Notes: generated from the sequence alone by a model not told the origin. Shown: positions 36,304 to 45,404, numbered from the stretch's first letter. The stretch is DNA of 64,000 bases from Verrucomicrobiota bacterium (GCA_017301995.1 JAFLEH010000030.1:36095-100094); one strand, 5' to 3'. Program-made: numbers and translations.

Positions 36304-37796
36304 TCGATGGTGCGCGCGAGGGCGATGGCCCGCAGCATGCCCTTTGCCTTGTTGACCGTTTCGTTGTACTCGTAGGTGGGATCGGAGTCGGCCACCACAC
36401 CCGCGCCGGCCTGGACGTAGGCCTTGCCGCCCTTGAGCAGGCAGGTGCGCAGGGTGATGCAGGAGTCGTGCGATCCGTCGAATCCGAAATACCCGACCGC
36501 GCCCGCATAGGCGCAGCGTTTGTTTTTCTCCAACGAATTGATGATTTGCATCGCGCGGATTTTCGGCGCGCCGCTGACGGTTCCGGCGGGGAATGTGGCG
36601 CGCAGCACGTCGTAGGCGCTGTGGGACGGATCGAGTTCTCCGGTGACGTTGGAAACCAGGTGCATCACGTGGCTGTAGCGCTCGACGATCATGAAATCGT
36701 CCACTTTCACCGCCCCGTGTTTGGCGATGCGGCCCACGTCGTTGCGGGCGAGGTCCACCAGCATCAGGTGTTCGGCGCGCTCCTTGGGATCCGCTAACAG
36801 ATCCTGCGCCAGCGCCTCATCCTCCTCGGGCGTTTTTCCGCGCCAGCGGGTGCCGGCGATCGGACGGATGTCGATCCGGCCGCCGATCGAGCGGACGTGG
36901 ACTTCCGGCGAACTTCCGACGAGCGCGAAGTCGCCGAGTTCGAGAATAAACATATATGGGGACGGATTGACGAAACGCAGCGCGCGGTAAAGGTCCACGG
37001 CCGGCCGCTCGAACGGCGTTTCGAACCGCTGGCTCGGCACGAATTGGAAAATGTCGCCGGCCTTGATGAACTCCTTGCCCTCGCGGACCATGGCCTCGAA
37101 CTCCTCCTGGCTGGTGTTGCTGCGCGCATCGACGGGTTCCACCTCCAACAATCCGTTGAGAGCGTGGACGTGAAGCGGACGGTTGAGGATTTCCACCATC
37201 GCGGCGATCCGGCCGCGGGCGGCGGTATAGGCTTGTTCGAGCGTGGGATGCTCGTCCAGAAACGCGTTGGCGACCACCTGCAGGCGGCGCAGCCGGTGGT
37301 CGAAAACCAGCATGGTATCCGCTAACAAAAACATCGCGTCCGGGATGCCGAGCGCGTCCGGCGGCGGCTCGCCGAGGGTGCTCTCGAACTGGCGCACCGC
37401 GTCATAGGACAGGTAGCCCACCATGCCGCCGGAAAACAACGGCAGCGCGCCATGGCGGACCGGGCGATAGCCGGCCATCTCGCGCTCCAGCGCGGCGAGA
37501 ACATCGTCCTCCGCGGTGAAAACGCGCGATTTGGAGCCTTCGCGGACGGTGATTTGCTTGCCGCGGGCCTCGAACACCTGGCGCGGACCGCTGCCCACGA
37601 TGGACCATCGGCCGGCCTTCTCGGTGCTTTCGGCACTTTCCAACAAAAACGAATGGCGGCTGTCACGCAGCTTCAGATAGGCCGAAAGCGGGGTCTCGAA
37701 ATCGGCGGCAAGCTGGGTGTAAACGGGCACGACATTCCCTTGCTTCGCGAGGTTGGCGAAGTTTTCAAACGAGGGTTCGACGGGGATGGAATTCAC
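36300..37796 (-). CDS. trpE: Anthranilate synthase component I
   Basis: 498 residues. I pick the GTG at 37796 (MNSIPVEPSFENFANLAKQG), preceded by GGTGGGCG, over a longer frame. The N-terminal domain holds the tryptophan-binding LLESAES motif, and the C-terminal chorismate-binding domain has RPIAGTRWRGKTPEED, ELVDLARND-like LMLVDLARNDVGRIA, VSGAPKIRAMQIINSLE and YVQAGAGVVADSDPTYEYNE. It forms anthranilate from chorismate and glutamine-derived ammonia with TrpG, which is not nearby. It is the third member of a compact minus-strand run: radical SAM, methyltransferase, trpE, EEP lipoprotein. Confidence 0.95.
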   Translation of the reverse strand: MNSIPVEPSFENFANLAKQGNVVPVYTQLAADFETPLSAYLKLRDSRHSFLLESAESTEKAGRWSIVGSGPRQVFEARGKQITVREGSKSRVFTAEDDVLAALEREMAGYRPVRHGALPLFSGGMVGYLSYDAVRQFESTLGEPPPDALGIPDAMFLLADTMLVFDHRLRRLQVVANAFLDEHPTLEQAYTAARGRIAAMVEILNRPLHVHALNGLLEVEPVDARSNTSQEEFEAMVREGKEFIKAGDIFQFVPSQRFETPFERPAVDLYRALRFVNPSPYMFILELGDFALVGSSPEVHVRSIGGRIDIRPIAGTRWRGKTPEEDEALAQDLLADPKERAEHLMLVDLARNDVGRIAKHGAVKVDDFMIVERYSHVMHLVSNVTGELDPSHSAYDVLRATFPAGTVSGAPKIRAMQIINSLEKNKRCAYAGAVGYFGFDGSHDSCITLRTCLLKGGKAYVQAGAGVVADSDPTYEYNETVNKAKGMLRAIALARTIE

Positions 37797-37853
37797 GACG
37801 CGCCCACCATGACCGGATTTCGGCCGGGCGCAAGCCCGGAACCGGGGCACTGG

Positions 37854-38669
37854 TCAATCCCCGGCGGCCGGGGATTTCCACGCCGTCCAACCGCACCAGC
37901 GCTCCCGGCGCCAGGAATCCGGATCGAGCGTTCGATAGGCGGAATCTATCCGCCGAGACCGCCAAGCGGCGCTTTTTCCCGCAAACAGGTGGTCGGTGAG
38001 CGGTGGAATCCTCAGCCAATCCCGGTAGGCGTCCAAGGTCAGGCGCAGGCGGAACCGCCATTCCTCCGGGTGAAATCCGGCACCGGCCAGCATGGATGCG
38101 ATCTCCGCGGCATCGAGGCGGTGCGAGGCGGGCGCGCTGCGGACGGGAATTTCGTTGGCGAGCGCAGCCGGGAGGGCATAGAGCATCGGGTCCGTCCCGC
38201 CGCCGGGTTCGTCGGGCTCGCCAAGATAGAGCGACGGGATGTTGAAACAGAACGCGCCGCCGGGCTTGAGCAGGAGGTGGATCCGCGCGAGAGTGGCTTC
38301 CGGTTTCGGAAATTGCCAGAATGCCGCGCCACACAACACGCGGTCGAAGCGCGCCGCACCACGCGGCCAAGAGCCGGTCCATTTCGCCCTGCGGTCATCT
38401 AGCAAACCGCGGCCGGATTCCCTCATCGCCGCCGCCGGTTCGAAACAAACCACCCGTCCGCTTGCGCCTATCCGTTCCAGCGCCGCGCGCGCCGTGCCGC
38501 CCAGGCCCGCGGCGAGATCGAGCACGCGCATGCCCTCGCCAAGCGCGGCGCGGGCTACGAGTTCGGTGTTGGCGATCCGGTAGCGGTCGTGTTTCCGGTC
38601 GAACGCCCGGTAGGCGGCGGCGGTCTCCGGATGATCCCATCCGATGGCGTTAGGCGGCCGGGTTTTCAT
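37854..38669 (-). CDS. Class I SAM-dependent methyltransferase
   Basis: 271 residues from the ATG at 38669, which overlaps the stop of the radical SAM gene as ATGA. The SAM-binding motif I is RVLDLAAGLGGTARAAL, followed by the acidic motif II (VVCFEPAAAMRES), and motif IV RFDRVLCGAAFWQFPKPEATL then LLKPGGAFCFNIPS. The C-terminal ~100 residues are a helical cap with arginine- and tryptophan-rich segments. Translational coupling to a B12-binding radical SAM protein suggests the two act on one pathway, perhaps a modified lipid or small molecule (inference). Substrate unknown. Confidence 0.88.
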   Translation of the reverse strand: MKTRPPNAIGWDHPETAAAYRAFDRKHDRYRIANTELVARAALGEGMRVLDLAAGLGGTARAALERIGASGRVVCFEPAAAMRESGRGLLDDRRAKWTGSWPRGAARFDRVLCGAAFWQFPKPEATLARIHLLLKPGGAFCFNIPSLYLGEPDEPGGGTDPMLYALPAALANEIPVRSAPASHRLDAAEIASMLAGAGFHPEEWRFRLRLTLDAYRDWLRIPPLTDHLFAGKSAAWRSRRIDSAYRTLDPDSWRRERWCGWTAWKSPAAGD

Positions 38670-40033
38670 GTGGCGAACGACGCCGGCCGGTGGCTGCCGA
38701 ACCGGGCGTGGTTGTGCCGGGCCTTGAAATCCAGGCATTCGGCTATCAGGTTTCTAACATCCGTATCATAACGGAAGAAATCCCGGGCAAGGTTGGGATC
38801 GTCCGCGGGGTCCGGCGCAATCTGTGTTAGGGAATCGGCCGTGGGGTCTTCTTCAAGCCACCAGCGGGTGAATCCGTACCGTTCGTGGTGTTTTTCGTAA
38901 AGTTCGGTTCCGGGCATGGGAATCACCACGCCGCCGGTGCTGAAACAATCCGTCAGAGGCTCTATCCGCCGCATGAATTCCAACGTCCTGCGGAGCGCGT
39001 CCGCGGTTTCTCCGGGGAAGCCCATCATGAAATTGCACACGGTCATCAGCCCTTCGGCCTTGGCCCACTCCAGCGCGCGAACGACCTGCGCGGTGGTCTG
39101 GCCTTTGCGGATCATGCGCAGCGTGGCATCGTCGCCGCTTTCGATGCCGAAATTCACCGCCACCAGGCCGGCGCGTTTCATCGCCCCCAACATTTCCGGC
39201 GTGACCATGGTGGCCCGGGTGATCGCGCTCCAGCGGAAGGGGAAACCGAGATGATCCCGGATCGCGTCGCACAACTCCAACAACCGCGGCGCGTTGGCGG
39301 TGAGCGCGTCGTCCCAACAGGGCAGGAAGGTGTTTCCGGTGCGGGCATGGATGGTGCGGATTTCGTCCACCACTCCGGCGGCCGAACGGAAGCGGAATGA
39401 ACGGCCGGTCACTTGATTCGCGCAGAAAACGCAGCGCGCCGGGCAGCCCCGGCTTGTTAGGATACCGCCGGGCAGGGTCTCGCCGGCCTCCGCCGAATAC
39501 CATGCCGGATCGAACAGATGCTGGGATGTTAGGGGAATCGGCAGTGAGTCGAGATCCCGGATCGGAACCGGCAGCGGCCCGCGGACGATCCCGCCGTCCG
39601 GTCCGCGAACAACCATGCCCGGTATGCCGTCGGGCGGCTCCCCGCGTTCCATCGCACGGACCAACCGGACCAGCGAAACCTCGCCCTCGCCGGTTAGAAC
39701 CGCGTCGAAGCCATGGGCCAGCGGTTCCTCGGGGCACACGGTGGCGTGCGGACCTCCGGCCACCAGCAGCGGCGCGATTCCCCGCAGTTTCGCCGCCAGC
39801 CGGTAGGCCCGGGCAACCCGCCGGGTGAACAGCGACACACCTATCAGATCAGGACGGAATTTCCGCGCCTCGGCCGCGATTTCATCGTCGTCCGGCGAAA
39901 CCAGGGGCGCGCCGGCGTCAAGCACCCTCACTTCGATACCATTTCCCAACAGCGATGCCGCCAGATATTGCGTGCCCAACAACGGCGTGCCGCGCCAGTC
40001 GGGTGACGGCGGATGGATCAGCAGGACACGCAT
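38666..40033 (-). CDS. B12-binding domain radical SAM protein
   Basis: 455 residues. The N-terminal ~140 residues form a cobalamin-binding-type Rossmann domain (MRVLLIHPPSPDW, LLVAGGPHATVCPEEP, AVLTGEGEVSLVRLV). The radical SAM core has the cluster motif SRGCPARCVFCAN (three cysteines, spacing 3 and 2, around residues 193-204), VNFGIESGDDATL and MMGFPGETADAL. This is the BchE/P-methylase-like group, which includes methyltransferases and cyclases acting on unactivated carbons. Its start codon lies in one arm of a perfect inverted repeat whose other arm covers the upstream gene's stop. Confidence 0.93.
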   Translation of the reverse strand: MRVLLIHPPSPDWRGTPLLGTQYLAASLLGNGIEVRVLDAGAPLVSPDDDEIAAEARKFRPDLIGVSLFTRRVARAYRLAAKLRGIAPLLVAGGPHATVCPEEPLAHGFDAVLTGEGEVSLVRLVRAMERGEPPDGIPGMVVRGPDGGIVRGPLPVPIRDLDSLPIPLTSQHLFDPAWYSAEAGETLPGGILTSRGCPARCVFCANQVTGRSFRFRSAAGVVDEIRTIHARTGNTFLPCWDDALTANAPRLLELCDAIRDHLGFPFRWSAITRATMVTPEMLGAMKRAGLVAVNFGIESGDDATLRMIRKGQTTAQVVRALEWAKAEGLMTVCNFMMGFPGETADALRRTLEFMRRIEPLTDCFSTGGVVIPMPGTELYEKHHERYGFTRWWLEEDPTADSLTQIAPDPADDPNLARDFFRYDTDVRNLIAECLDFKARHNHARFGSHRPASFAT

Positions 40034-40070
40034 GTCGTGATCTAACGATAACTACCGGGGATCACGACAT
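40032..40070. promoter_or_regulatory. Perfect 11-bp inverted repeat spanning a stop and the next start
   Basis: The arms ATGTCGTGATC (40032-40042) and GATCACGACAT (40060-40070) pair perfectly around a 17-base loop. On the minus strand the first arm contains the TGA stop of the upstream hypothetical gene and the last arm includes the first two bases of the radical SAM ATG. It may couple or restrain translation of the second gene, or act as a weak terminator. Confidence 0.6.
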
Positions 40071-40997
40071 CAGATGACCGGGGGTGGAAATGATGTCGCC
40101 GCCCACAACAGGTCCGACGGGCACGTAGGGCGGGGCGAAACTGGGGACGGGACCTTTTCCCATAACCATCATGATCATCTGCGTGGGCAGCCACAGTGAC
40201 ACCGCGCCGGAAAACGCCACCGCGATGGCCGAAGCCAGCTCCGCCACGAATTCGCCCGTGCCCATCTGGCAGACAATGCGTTGCTCGATCGCCATCGGCG
40301 AGACGGTGTAAAGATTGTAGGCAAGCGCCGCCATGGGTGTTGGCACGTTGGGCATTGGCGGAGCCATCGGACCGGGAAAGGCCGCAAAAGCCGGATACCA
40401 TGGCAGGCCGGGGACGGTCGTGTTGCGCATGAACTCATGCCATGCGTCGCCGATCCCTTTGGCGATCGCCCGGGTCCACGCTGACGCATGGCCGAACAGC
40501 CCGGTGGATGGACCGTTGGCGACGATGAAGCCCCCAAGATCGGAGCCCACGATCCGCCCGCCGGTGGCGCTGGGGCCGTTGACCATCACCCCCTCAAACC
40601 GCGCGGTCATCTTCCATTCGGTATGGGCCTGACAAATCGCGCGGCAGATCTGGTGGATGTAGTTGGAGTAGGCGTCGTGCACCTCGCGTTGGAAATCGCA
40701 ATCCGCCTGATCGTTGGAAGCCGCTTTGAACAGAGCGGGAGGCTGCGGCATCGGTGTGCCGGTCGGGCGTGGCTGGTTCGAAGACGCCCCGGGTCCGGCA
40801 GCACCGGGGAGTTGGACCTGGGGATGGTTCGCCGCGACCATCGCCGGCCGGGCCGCTTGAACACCGGGATGCAAATGCGGCGATTTGAGCGCGGGATTGC
40901 CACCCGGTTGCGGAACGACGGTCGTCAGTTGGAGCCGGAACACCTGGAAGCGCGAGAGCGCCGCCTGAACCATCAGGGTTTCGTTGAAATTGGACAT
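40062..40997 (-). CDS. Proline-rich hypothetical protein with hydrophobic C-terminal half
   Basis: 311 residues from the ATG at 40997 (MSNFNETLMVQAALSRFQVF); the frame is open further upstream but that part overlaps repeat DNA. Residues ~35-90 are a Pro/Ala/Gln-rich linker. Then there is a helical segment (FQREVHDAYSNYIHQICRAI) and a Gly/Pro-rich section with VPGLPWYPAFAAFPGPMAPP and MPNVPTPM. The end is very hydrophobic (FVAELASAIAVAFSGAVSLW, LPTQMIMMVMGKG). No known domain is certain. The PNVPTPM-type proline patches recall PAAR-like or contractile-injection-system accessory proteins, but no other such genes are nearby. It is divergent from the glycosidase at 41459. Confidence 0.7.
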   Translation of the reverse strand: MSNFNETLMVQAALSRFQVFRLQLTTVVPQPGGNPALKSPHLHPGVQAARPAMVAANHPQVQLPGAAGPGASSNQPRPTGTPMPQPPALFKAASNDQADCDFQREVHDAYSNYIHQICRAICQAHTEWKMTARFEGVMVNGPSATGGRIVGSDLGGFIVANGPSTGLFGHASAWTRAIAKGIGDAWHEFMRNTTVPGLPWYPAFAAFPGPMAPPMPNVPTPMAALAYNLYTVSPMAIEQRIVCQMGTGEFVAELASAIAVAFSGAVSLWLPTQMIMMVMGKGPVPSFAPPYVPVGPVVGGDIISTPGHLMS

Positions 40998-41142
40998 GGC
41001 GAGGTGGGGTTTGGATGTTTTCGGCGGATCAACCACCCGCCGACGCTCCCAAAGTAACCGCGGTAGCAACGGTGGCAAGGAAATTTCCCGACAGGAGATT
41101 AACCCGAAATCCGAAGCTTGGCGTAGTTTGGACGCTCGACTT

Positions 41143-41281
41143 ACCACTGAGAGACTGAGAACCACTGAGGAAACTGATTTTTCGGAGAAAAATGGGGAAG
41201 CTCCGATTGATGACTGGGATCGATTTCACCCCGTATCAAAAATCATTTCAGTGATATCAGTGGTTCGCAGTTTTTCAGTGG
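41143..41281. repeat. Paired inverted intergenic element (CACTGAG words)
   Basis: The left arm (41143-41177) carries repeated ACCACTGAG/ACTGAG words. The right arm (41249-41281) is its inverse complement, 27 of 34 positions matching, with about 71 bases between. It sits in the 461-base region between two divergent genes. The rest of that region is AT-richer DNA with no gene. Confidence 0.75.
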
Positions 41282-41458
41282 AAAAAATGGATGCGCGATT
41301 CAATCCAATTTCGGATTGCGGGATTCACACACAGTCGAAGTGATGGCGAAACGGGCGCGTGTGGCAGGGTCCTACCGTATCGCGCCCCGGAGCAACGAAA
41401 GAGGAGGTTCCGCTCGCCGCGTATGTGGGTCTTCCTTCAACTTCCCGCACCGCTTCCC

Positions 41459-42520
41459 ATGCGCCGACCGCACGTTCTCGCCCTCCTGCTCCTCCTGTTC
41501 GCTGTTCTAACAGCCATGGGCGGGCCGATCGACCGCGCCACCATGGAGCGCATCCACGCCGAAGTGCGCACGCCGCACAAGGTTGGGGTGGTGATCCAGC
41601 CGCCGGCCGGAAAGAAGGTGGATTGTCCGAATGTTTTCCGCCACAACGGCCGCTGGTGGATGGTCTATATCCAATTGGAATCCGATCCGGTCGGCTACAC
41701 GACCCAACTGGCGGTTAGTGACAATCTGGTCGATTGGAAACCGCTCGGCACCATTCTGCCCCAGGGTCCGGCGGGGTCGTGGGACGCCTGCAACGCCGCC
41801 GGCGGGCTGGCTCTGTTCGACACCGAATGGGGCGGCGGCAACGGGATCGGCCAACACGAGGGACGCTACTGGATCAGTTACCTCAGTGGCAAGGTGCCGG
41901 GCTATGAAACCCCTCCGCTTTCGATCAGCCTCGCCCATACCGACGATCCCACCCGTGCAAAATCATGGGAAAAACTCCCCGCGCCCGTCCTCAATCCGCA
42001 CGACACCGACGCCCGGCCCTGGGAAACCTACGTTCTCTACAAAAGCCACATCATCCGCGACCCCGCTCGCACGCTCGGCGCGCCGTTTGTCATGTTCTAC
42101 AACGCCAAGGCCGAAGGCGGCAGCGAAAAGATCGGCCTGGCCCTGAGCCACGACCTCCGCACCTGGAAGCGCCACCTCGCCGATCCCGTGATCGAAAATT
42201 CCGCGCCCGACGCCAAGCGTAGCACCATCAGCGGCGATCCCCAGGTCGTGCGAATCGGCGACCTGTGGGTCATGTTCTATTTCGGAGCCTTCTGGAAACC
42301 CGGCGCCTTCGATACCTTCGCCGCCTCGCGCGATCTCGTGCATTGGACTAAATGGGACGGCCCGGATCTCATCGCGCCCTCGGCGGAATGGGACGCCCAA
42401 TACGCCCACAAACCGTGGCTGCTCAAGCACGAAGGCGTGGTCTATCATTTCTACTGCGCGGTGGACAAGCGCGACAACCGCACCATCGCGCTGGCCACCT
42501 CCAAACCCGTGCGGCCTTGA
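41459..42520 (+). CDS. Secreted five-bladed propeller glycosidase-like protein (GH43/GH130/GH117-like)
   Basis: 353 residues from the ATG at 41459, which opens a clear signal peptide (RRPHVLALLLLLFAVLTAMG). The remainder has the repeated W/Y-rich beta motifs of five-bladed propeller glycosidases: CPNVFRHNGRWWMVYIQL, QHEGRYWISYLSG, FVMFYNAKAEGGSEKIGLAL, SGDPQVVRIGDLWVMFYFG and HKPWLLKHEGVVYHFYCAV. Candidate catalytic acids lie among the DPTRA, DARPWETY and GDPQ segments but cannot be assigned by eye. It is followed 84 bases later by the DUF6067-type gene on the same strand, which suggests a small polysaccharide-use unit. Confidence 0.82.
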   Translation: MRRPHVLALLLLLFAVLTAMGGPIDRATMERIHAEVRTPHKVGVVIQPPAGKKVDCPNVFRHNGRWWMVYIQLESDPVGYTTQLAVSDNLVDWKPLGTILPQGPAGSWDACNAAGGLALFDTEWGGGNGIGQHEGRYWISYLSGKVPGYETPPLSISLAHTDDPTRAKSWEKLPAPVLNPHDTDARPWETYVLYKSHIIRDPARTLGAPFVMFYNAKAEGGSEKIGLALSHDLRTWKRHLADPVIENSAPDAKRSTISGDPQVVRIGDLWVMFYFGAFWKPGAFDTFAASRDLVHWTKWDGPDLIAPSAEWDAQYAHKPWLLKHEGVVYHFYCAVDKRDNRTIALATSKPVRP

Positions 42521-42604
42521 TAGATTGGTCTCCTGGGAGCGTGCCAACATCGGACTGGATCCAACCGAGGAAAGGAAAGCCGTATCCAGCCCGTATGGCG
42601 GCAC

Positions 42605-45331
42605 ATGAGAACGATGTTTCTATCACTCCTGGCGCTTGCCGTTTCCGGTCTCTCCCGGGCTGCGGAGGGCGGATATAATCTCCCCGGCGAGGTCGCTGGC
42701 GCAATGCCCCAGGATGCGGTGATGAAAAAGATGGAAACCGCGGTGAAGCCGGAAGTCCTCGCGGAATTCAAAAAACAACATCCCGCGAAATTCTGGGTTT
42801 TCGGCGAGGATCGGCAAATGGCGGTTAGAAACGGCGTCGTCCCCGCCCACTGGTTCGAACCGGGCGCAACAAACTATCAGCACTTCGCCGGCACCGCCCG
42901 ACCGGGGGAGTTTTATGTGTTTCAGACGTGTATCGTGCCGGGGGAGGAGGATGGCAGCTACATGGATTGCCGGGTGGAAATCGATTCATTGCCGGAGGCG
43001 TTTGGGACGGTGATCTCAGGGATCGCGCCTGTGACCAGCCAGAATTGGTCCATTCTCGTCTTCGGGCTCAATGATAAGACAGCAGGCAGAGCGGTACTTC
43101 CCGTTTGGGTGGCAGTCCAGATTCCCGAGTCGGCCAAACCCGGAAGCTATGGGGGCAAGGTTTGCTTCCGTCCGGTTTCACTACCAAGCAGCGCTGGTAC
43201 ATCCGAAGCTTTTGCGGAGACGCTTTCATTTATCCTGAACGTCGGGGGGCAACCTGTCGCTTCGTCCGGTGTCGATGAAGCCTGGAGGCTGGCCCGATTG
43301 AAGTGGCTGAACTCAAACATTGGCATGGACGACAAAGCCGTCACCCGTCCTTTCATTCCCGTTAAGCTCGACGAGAAAGCGCGCACGATCTATATCCTCG
43401 GCCGCCGCGTCACCATCGGACCCAGCGGCATTCCCTCGCAAATCACCTCGTTCTTCTCTCCCAGCAATACGAAAATTCTCAGTACCGGGCGAGATGCGTT
43501 TACCACGCCTCCCCGATTCGAGTGTCTCGCAGGCGGCAGGATACTGGATTGGCATTCCGATGAATTTCAGTTCGGCGAGACAACTCCAACCCGAGTTTCG
43601 TGGAGCGCCACAAACCGATCCGGGGAACTGGGACTCCTGGTTAGCGGAAAACTTGAGTTCGACGGTTATCTATCACTATCGATGGAGTTGATCGACAACC
43701 GGGGTTGGGATCCGGATGCCCTACCCATCACGGTTGATGAAGCCCGCTTCACCGTGCCGTGGCGTTCCGATGTGGCGAAATACGGAATGGGACTCGGCCT
43801 AACCGGAAGACCGCTGCCTGAGAAACACGACTGGAAATGGGATGTCTCAAAACACCAGGACGCGATTTGGATAGGTGACGTGAATGCCGGCGCGATGATG
43901 CGTTTCAAAGGTCGCTACTTTGAGCGACCTCTGATCAACGCCTACTACGATTTTCGCCCGCTCGAACTTCCCGACTCCTGGGGATCGGGTGGAATCCGCA
44001 TTGAACGGAAGAATGAACGAACGGATCTCATCGCACGTAGCGGACGGCTGGAGATAATGCGACGCGTGAAGGGCTTGGGCGGATTTTCCTTTAATACCGA
44101 CTGGTATCTAACCCCCTTCAAGCCTCTCGATGTGAAACAGCATTTCACCGACCGCTACTATCACATCGGCCAGCACGCGGGGCTGGAGGACACGGCCAAG
44201 CTCAAGGCGGACGGAGCGAACATCATCGAGATTCATCACAACCGGCTGTGCAATCCCTATATCAACTATCCGTTCAACGACGACTCGCTGCCGAAGCTGA
44301 AGGAGTTTGTGAAAAAGGCGCACGGCGACGGGATGCGGGTGAATCTCTACTACACCACCCGCGAGCTGACGCAGAATCTCCCCGAGTTTTTCGCGCTCAA
44401 GAGCATGGGCGGCGAAATCATCCTGCCCCGCAAGGAGGGCGTGGCCTGGCCGGTGACCAATCCGCAGGGTCCGCATCCGTGGCTCAGGGAGCACGTCGGC
44501 GAGGACATCGTTCCCGCGTGGCGGGAGAATCTGAAGTTTCCCGAGTATCCCAACAAGCTCGACCTCGCGGTCATCACCACGCCGGACTCGCGCTGGAACA
44601 ATTTTTATCTGGAGGGACTCGACTATCTGATCAAAAACGCGGGGATCGACGGACTCTACATCGACGACACCGCGCTCGACCGCGTTTCGATGCAGCGCGC
44701 CCGGCGGATCCTCGATGCCGACGGCAACACCGGCAGGCGCGTGAACATGCACTCGTGGAACCACCACAACGGATTGGCCAAGTGGTCCAACAGTTCGATC
44801 GCGTTCATGGAACTCTATCCGTATTACGACGGCCTGTGGCACGGCGAGGGTTTCAACGCCGATTCTCCGCCCGAGTTCATGCTGGTGGAGATGTCCGGCA
44901 TTCCGTTCGGCCTGATGAGCGAGATGCTGGACCATCCGAATCCATGGCACGGGATGGTATTCGGGATGCGGGTGCGCTGGCCGTGGAGCGGCGACCCGCG
45001 GCCGATCTGGAAACTGGAGGACCGCTTCGGCATCGCGGATTCCGAATTCATCGGCTGGTGGGATCCCGCGTGCCCGGTGAAAACCGGCCACCCGCAGGTA
45101 AAGGCATCGGTTTTCCGGAAATCCGGGTCCGCATTCATCGCCATGGCCAGTTGGGCGAAGGAACCGGTGACGGTGAAACCGGAAGTCGATTGGAAAGCCC
45201 TCGGAATCGATCCCGGCAAGGGCAAACTGCTGCGCCCCGAATGCGCGAACCTCCAGACCGAGGCGGCCATCGATCCTGCGGCGGGGATTTCCATCGATCC
45301 TAACAAGGGGTGCTTCCTGATCGCGGAGTGA
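42605..45331 (+). CDS. Large secreted glycoside-hydrolase-like protein (DUF6067-type)
   Basis: 908 residues, signal peptide MRTMFLSLLALAVSGLSRAA. The N-terminal ~500 residues are beta-rich (AVLPVWVAVQIPESAKPGSY, VSWSATNRSGELGLLVSGKL). The C-terminal ~400 residues look like a TIM barrel with LKADGANIIEIHHNRLCNP, MRVNLYYTTRELTQNLPE, GIDGLYIDDTALDRVSMQRA and FMELYPYYDGLWHGEGF; the YIDDTALDR acids are likely catalytic. This matches the glycoside-hydrolase-domain (DUF6067) pattern. Composition differs within the gene: roughly 42.9-44.1 kb is AT-richer and uses rarer codons than the flanks. Confidence 0.8.
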   Translation: MRTMFLSLLALAVSGLSRAAEGGYNLPGEVAGAMPQDAVMKKMETAVKPEVLAEFKKQHPAKFWVFGEDRQMAVRNGVVPAHWFEPGATNYQHFAGTARPGEFYVFQTCIVPGEEDGSYMDCRVEIDSLPEAFGTVISGIAPVTSQNWSILVFGLNDKTAGRAVLPVWVAVQIPESAKPGSYGGKVCFRPVSLPSSAGTSEAFAETLSFILNVGGQPVASSGVDEAWRLARLKWLNSNIGMDDKAVTRPFIPVKLDEKARTIYILGRRVTIGPSGIPSQITSFFSPSNTKILSTGRDAFTTPPRFECLAGGRILDWHSDEFQFGETTPTRVSWSATNRSGELGLLVSGKLEFDGYLSLSMELIDNRGWDPDALPITVDEARFTVPWRSDVAKYGMGLGLTGRPLPEKHDWKWDVSKHQDAIWIGDVNAGAMMRFKGRYFERPLINAYYDFRPLELPDSWGSGGIRIERKNERTDLIARSGRLEIMRRVKGLGGFSFNTDWYLTPFKPLDVKQHFTDRYYHIGQHAGLEDTAKLKADGANIIEIHHNRLCNPYINYPFNDDSLPKLKEFVKKAHGDGMRVNLYYTTRELTQNLPEFFALKSMGGEIILPRKEGVAWPVTNPQGPHPWLREHVGEDIVPAWRENLKFPEYPNKLDLAVITTPDSRWNNFYLEGLDYLIKNAGIDGLYIDDTALDRVSMQRARRILDADGNTGRRVNMHSWNHHNGLAKWSNSSIAFMELYPYYDGLWHGEGFNADSPPEFMLVEMSGIPFGLMSEMLDHPNPWHGMVFGMRVRWPWSGDPRPIWKLEDRFGIADSEFIGWWDPACPVKTGHPQVKASVFRKSGSAFIAMASWAKEPVTVKPEVDWKALGIDPGKGKLLRPECANLQTEAAIDPAAGISIDPNKGCFLIAE

Positions 45332-45404
45332 CCGTGCGGAATCCGTCGTCCATGCGGCTTGCATCCCGGTCGGATCGGGTGGATAGTGCGGTTTTCCGCC
45401 CCCC

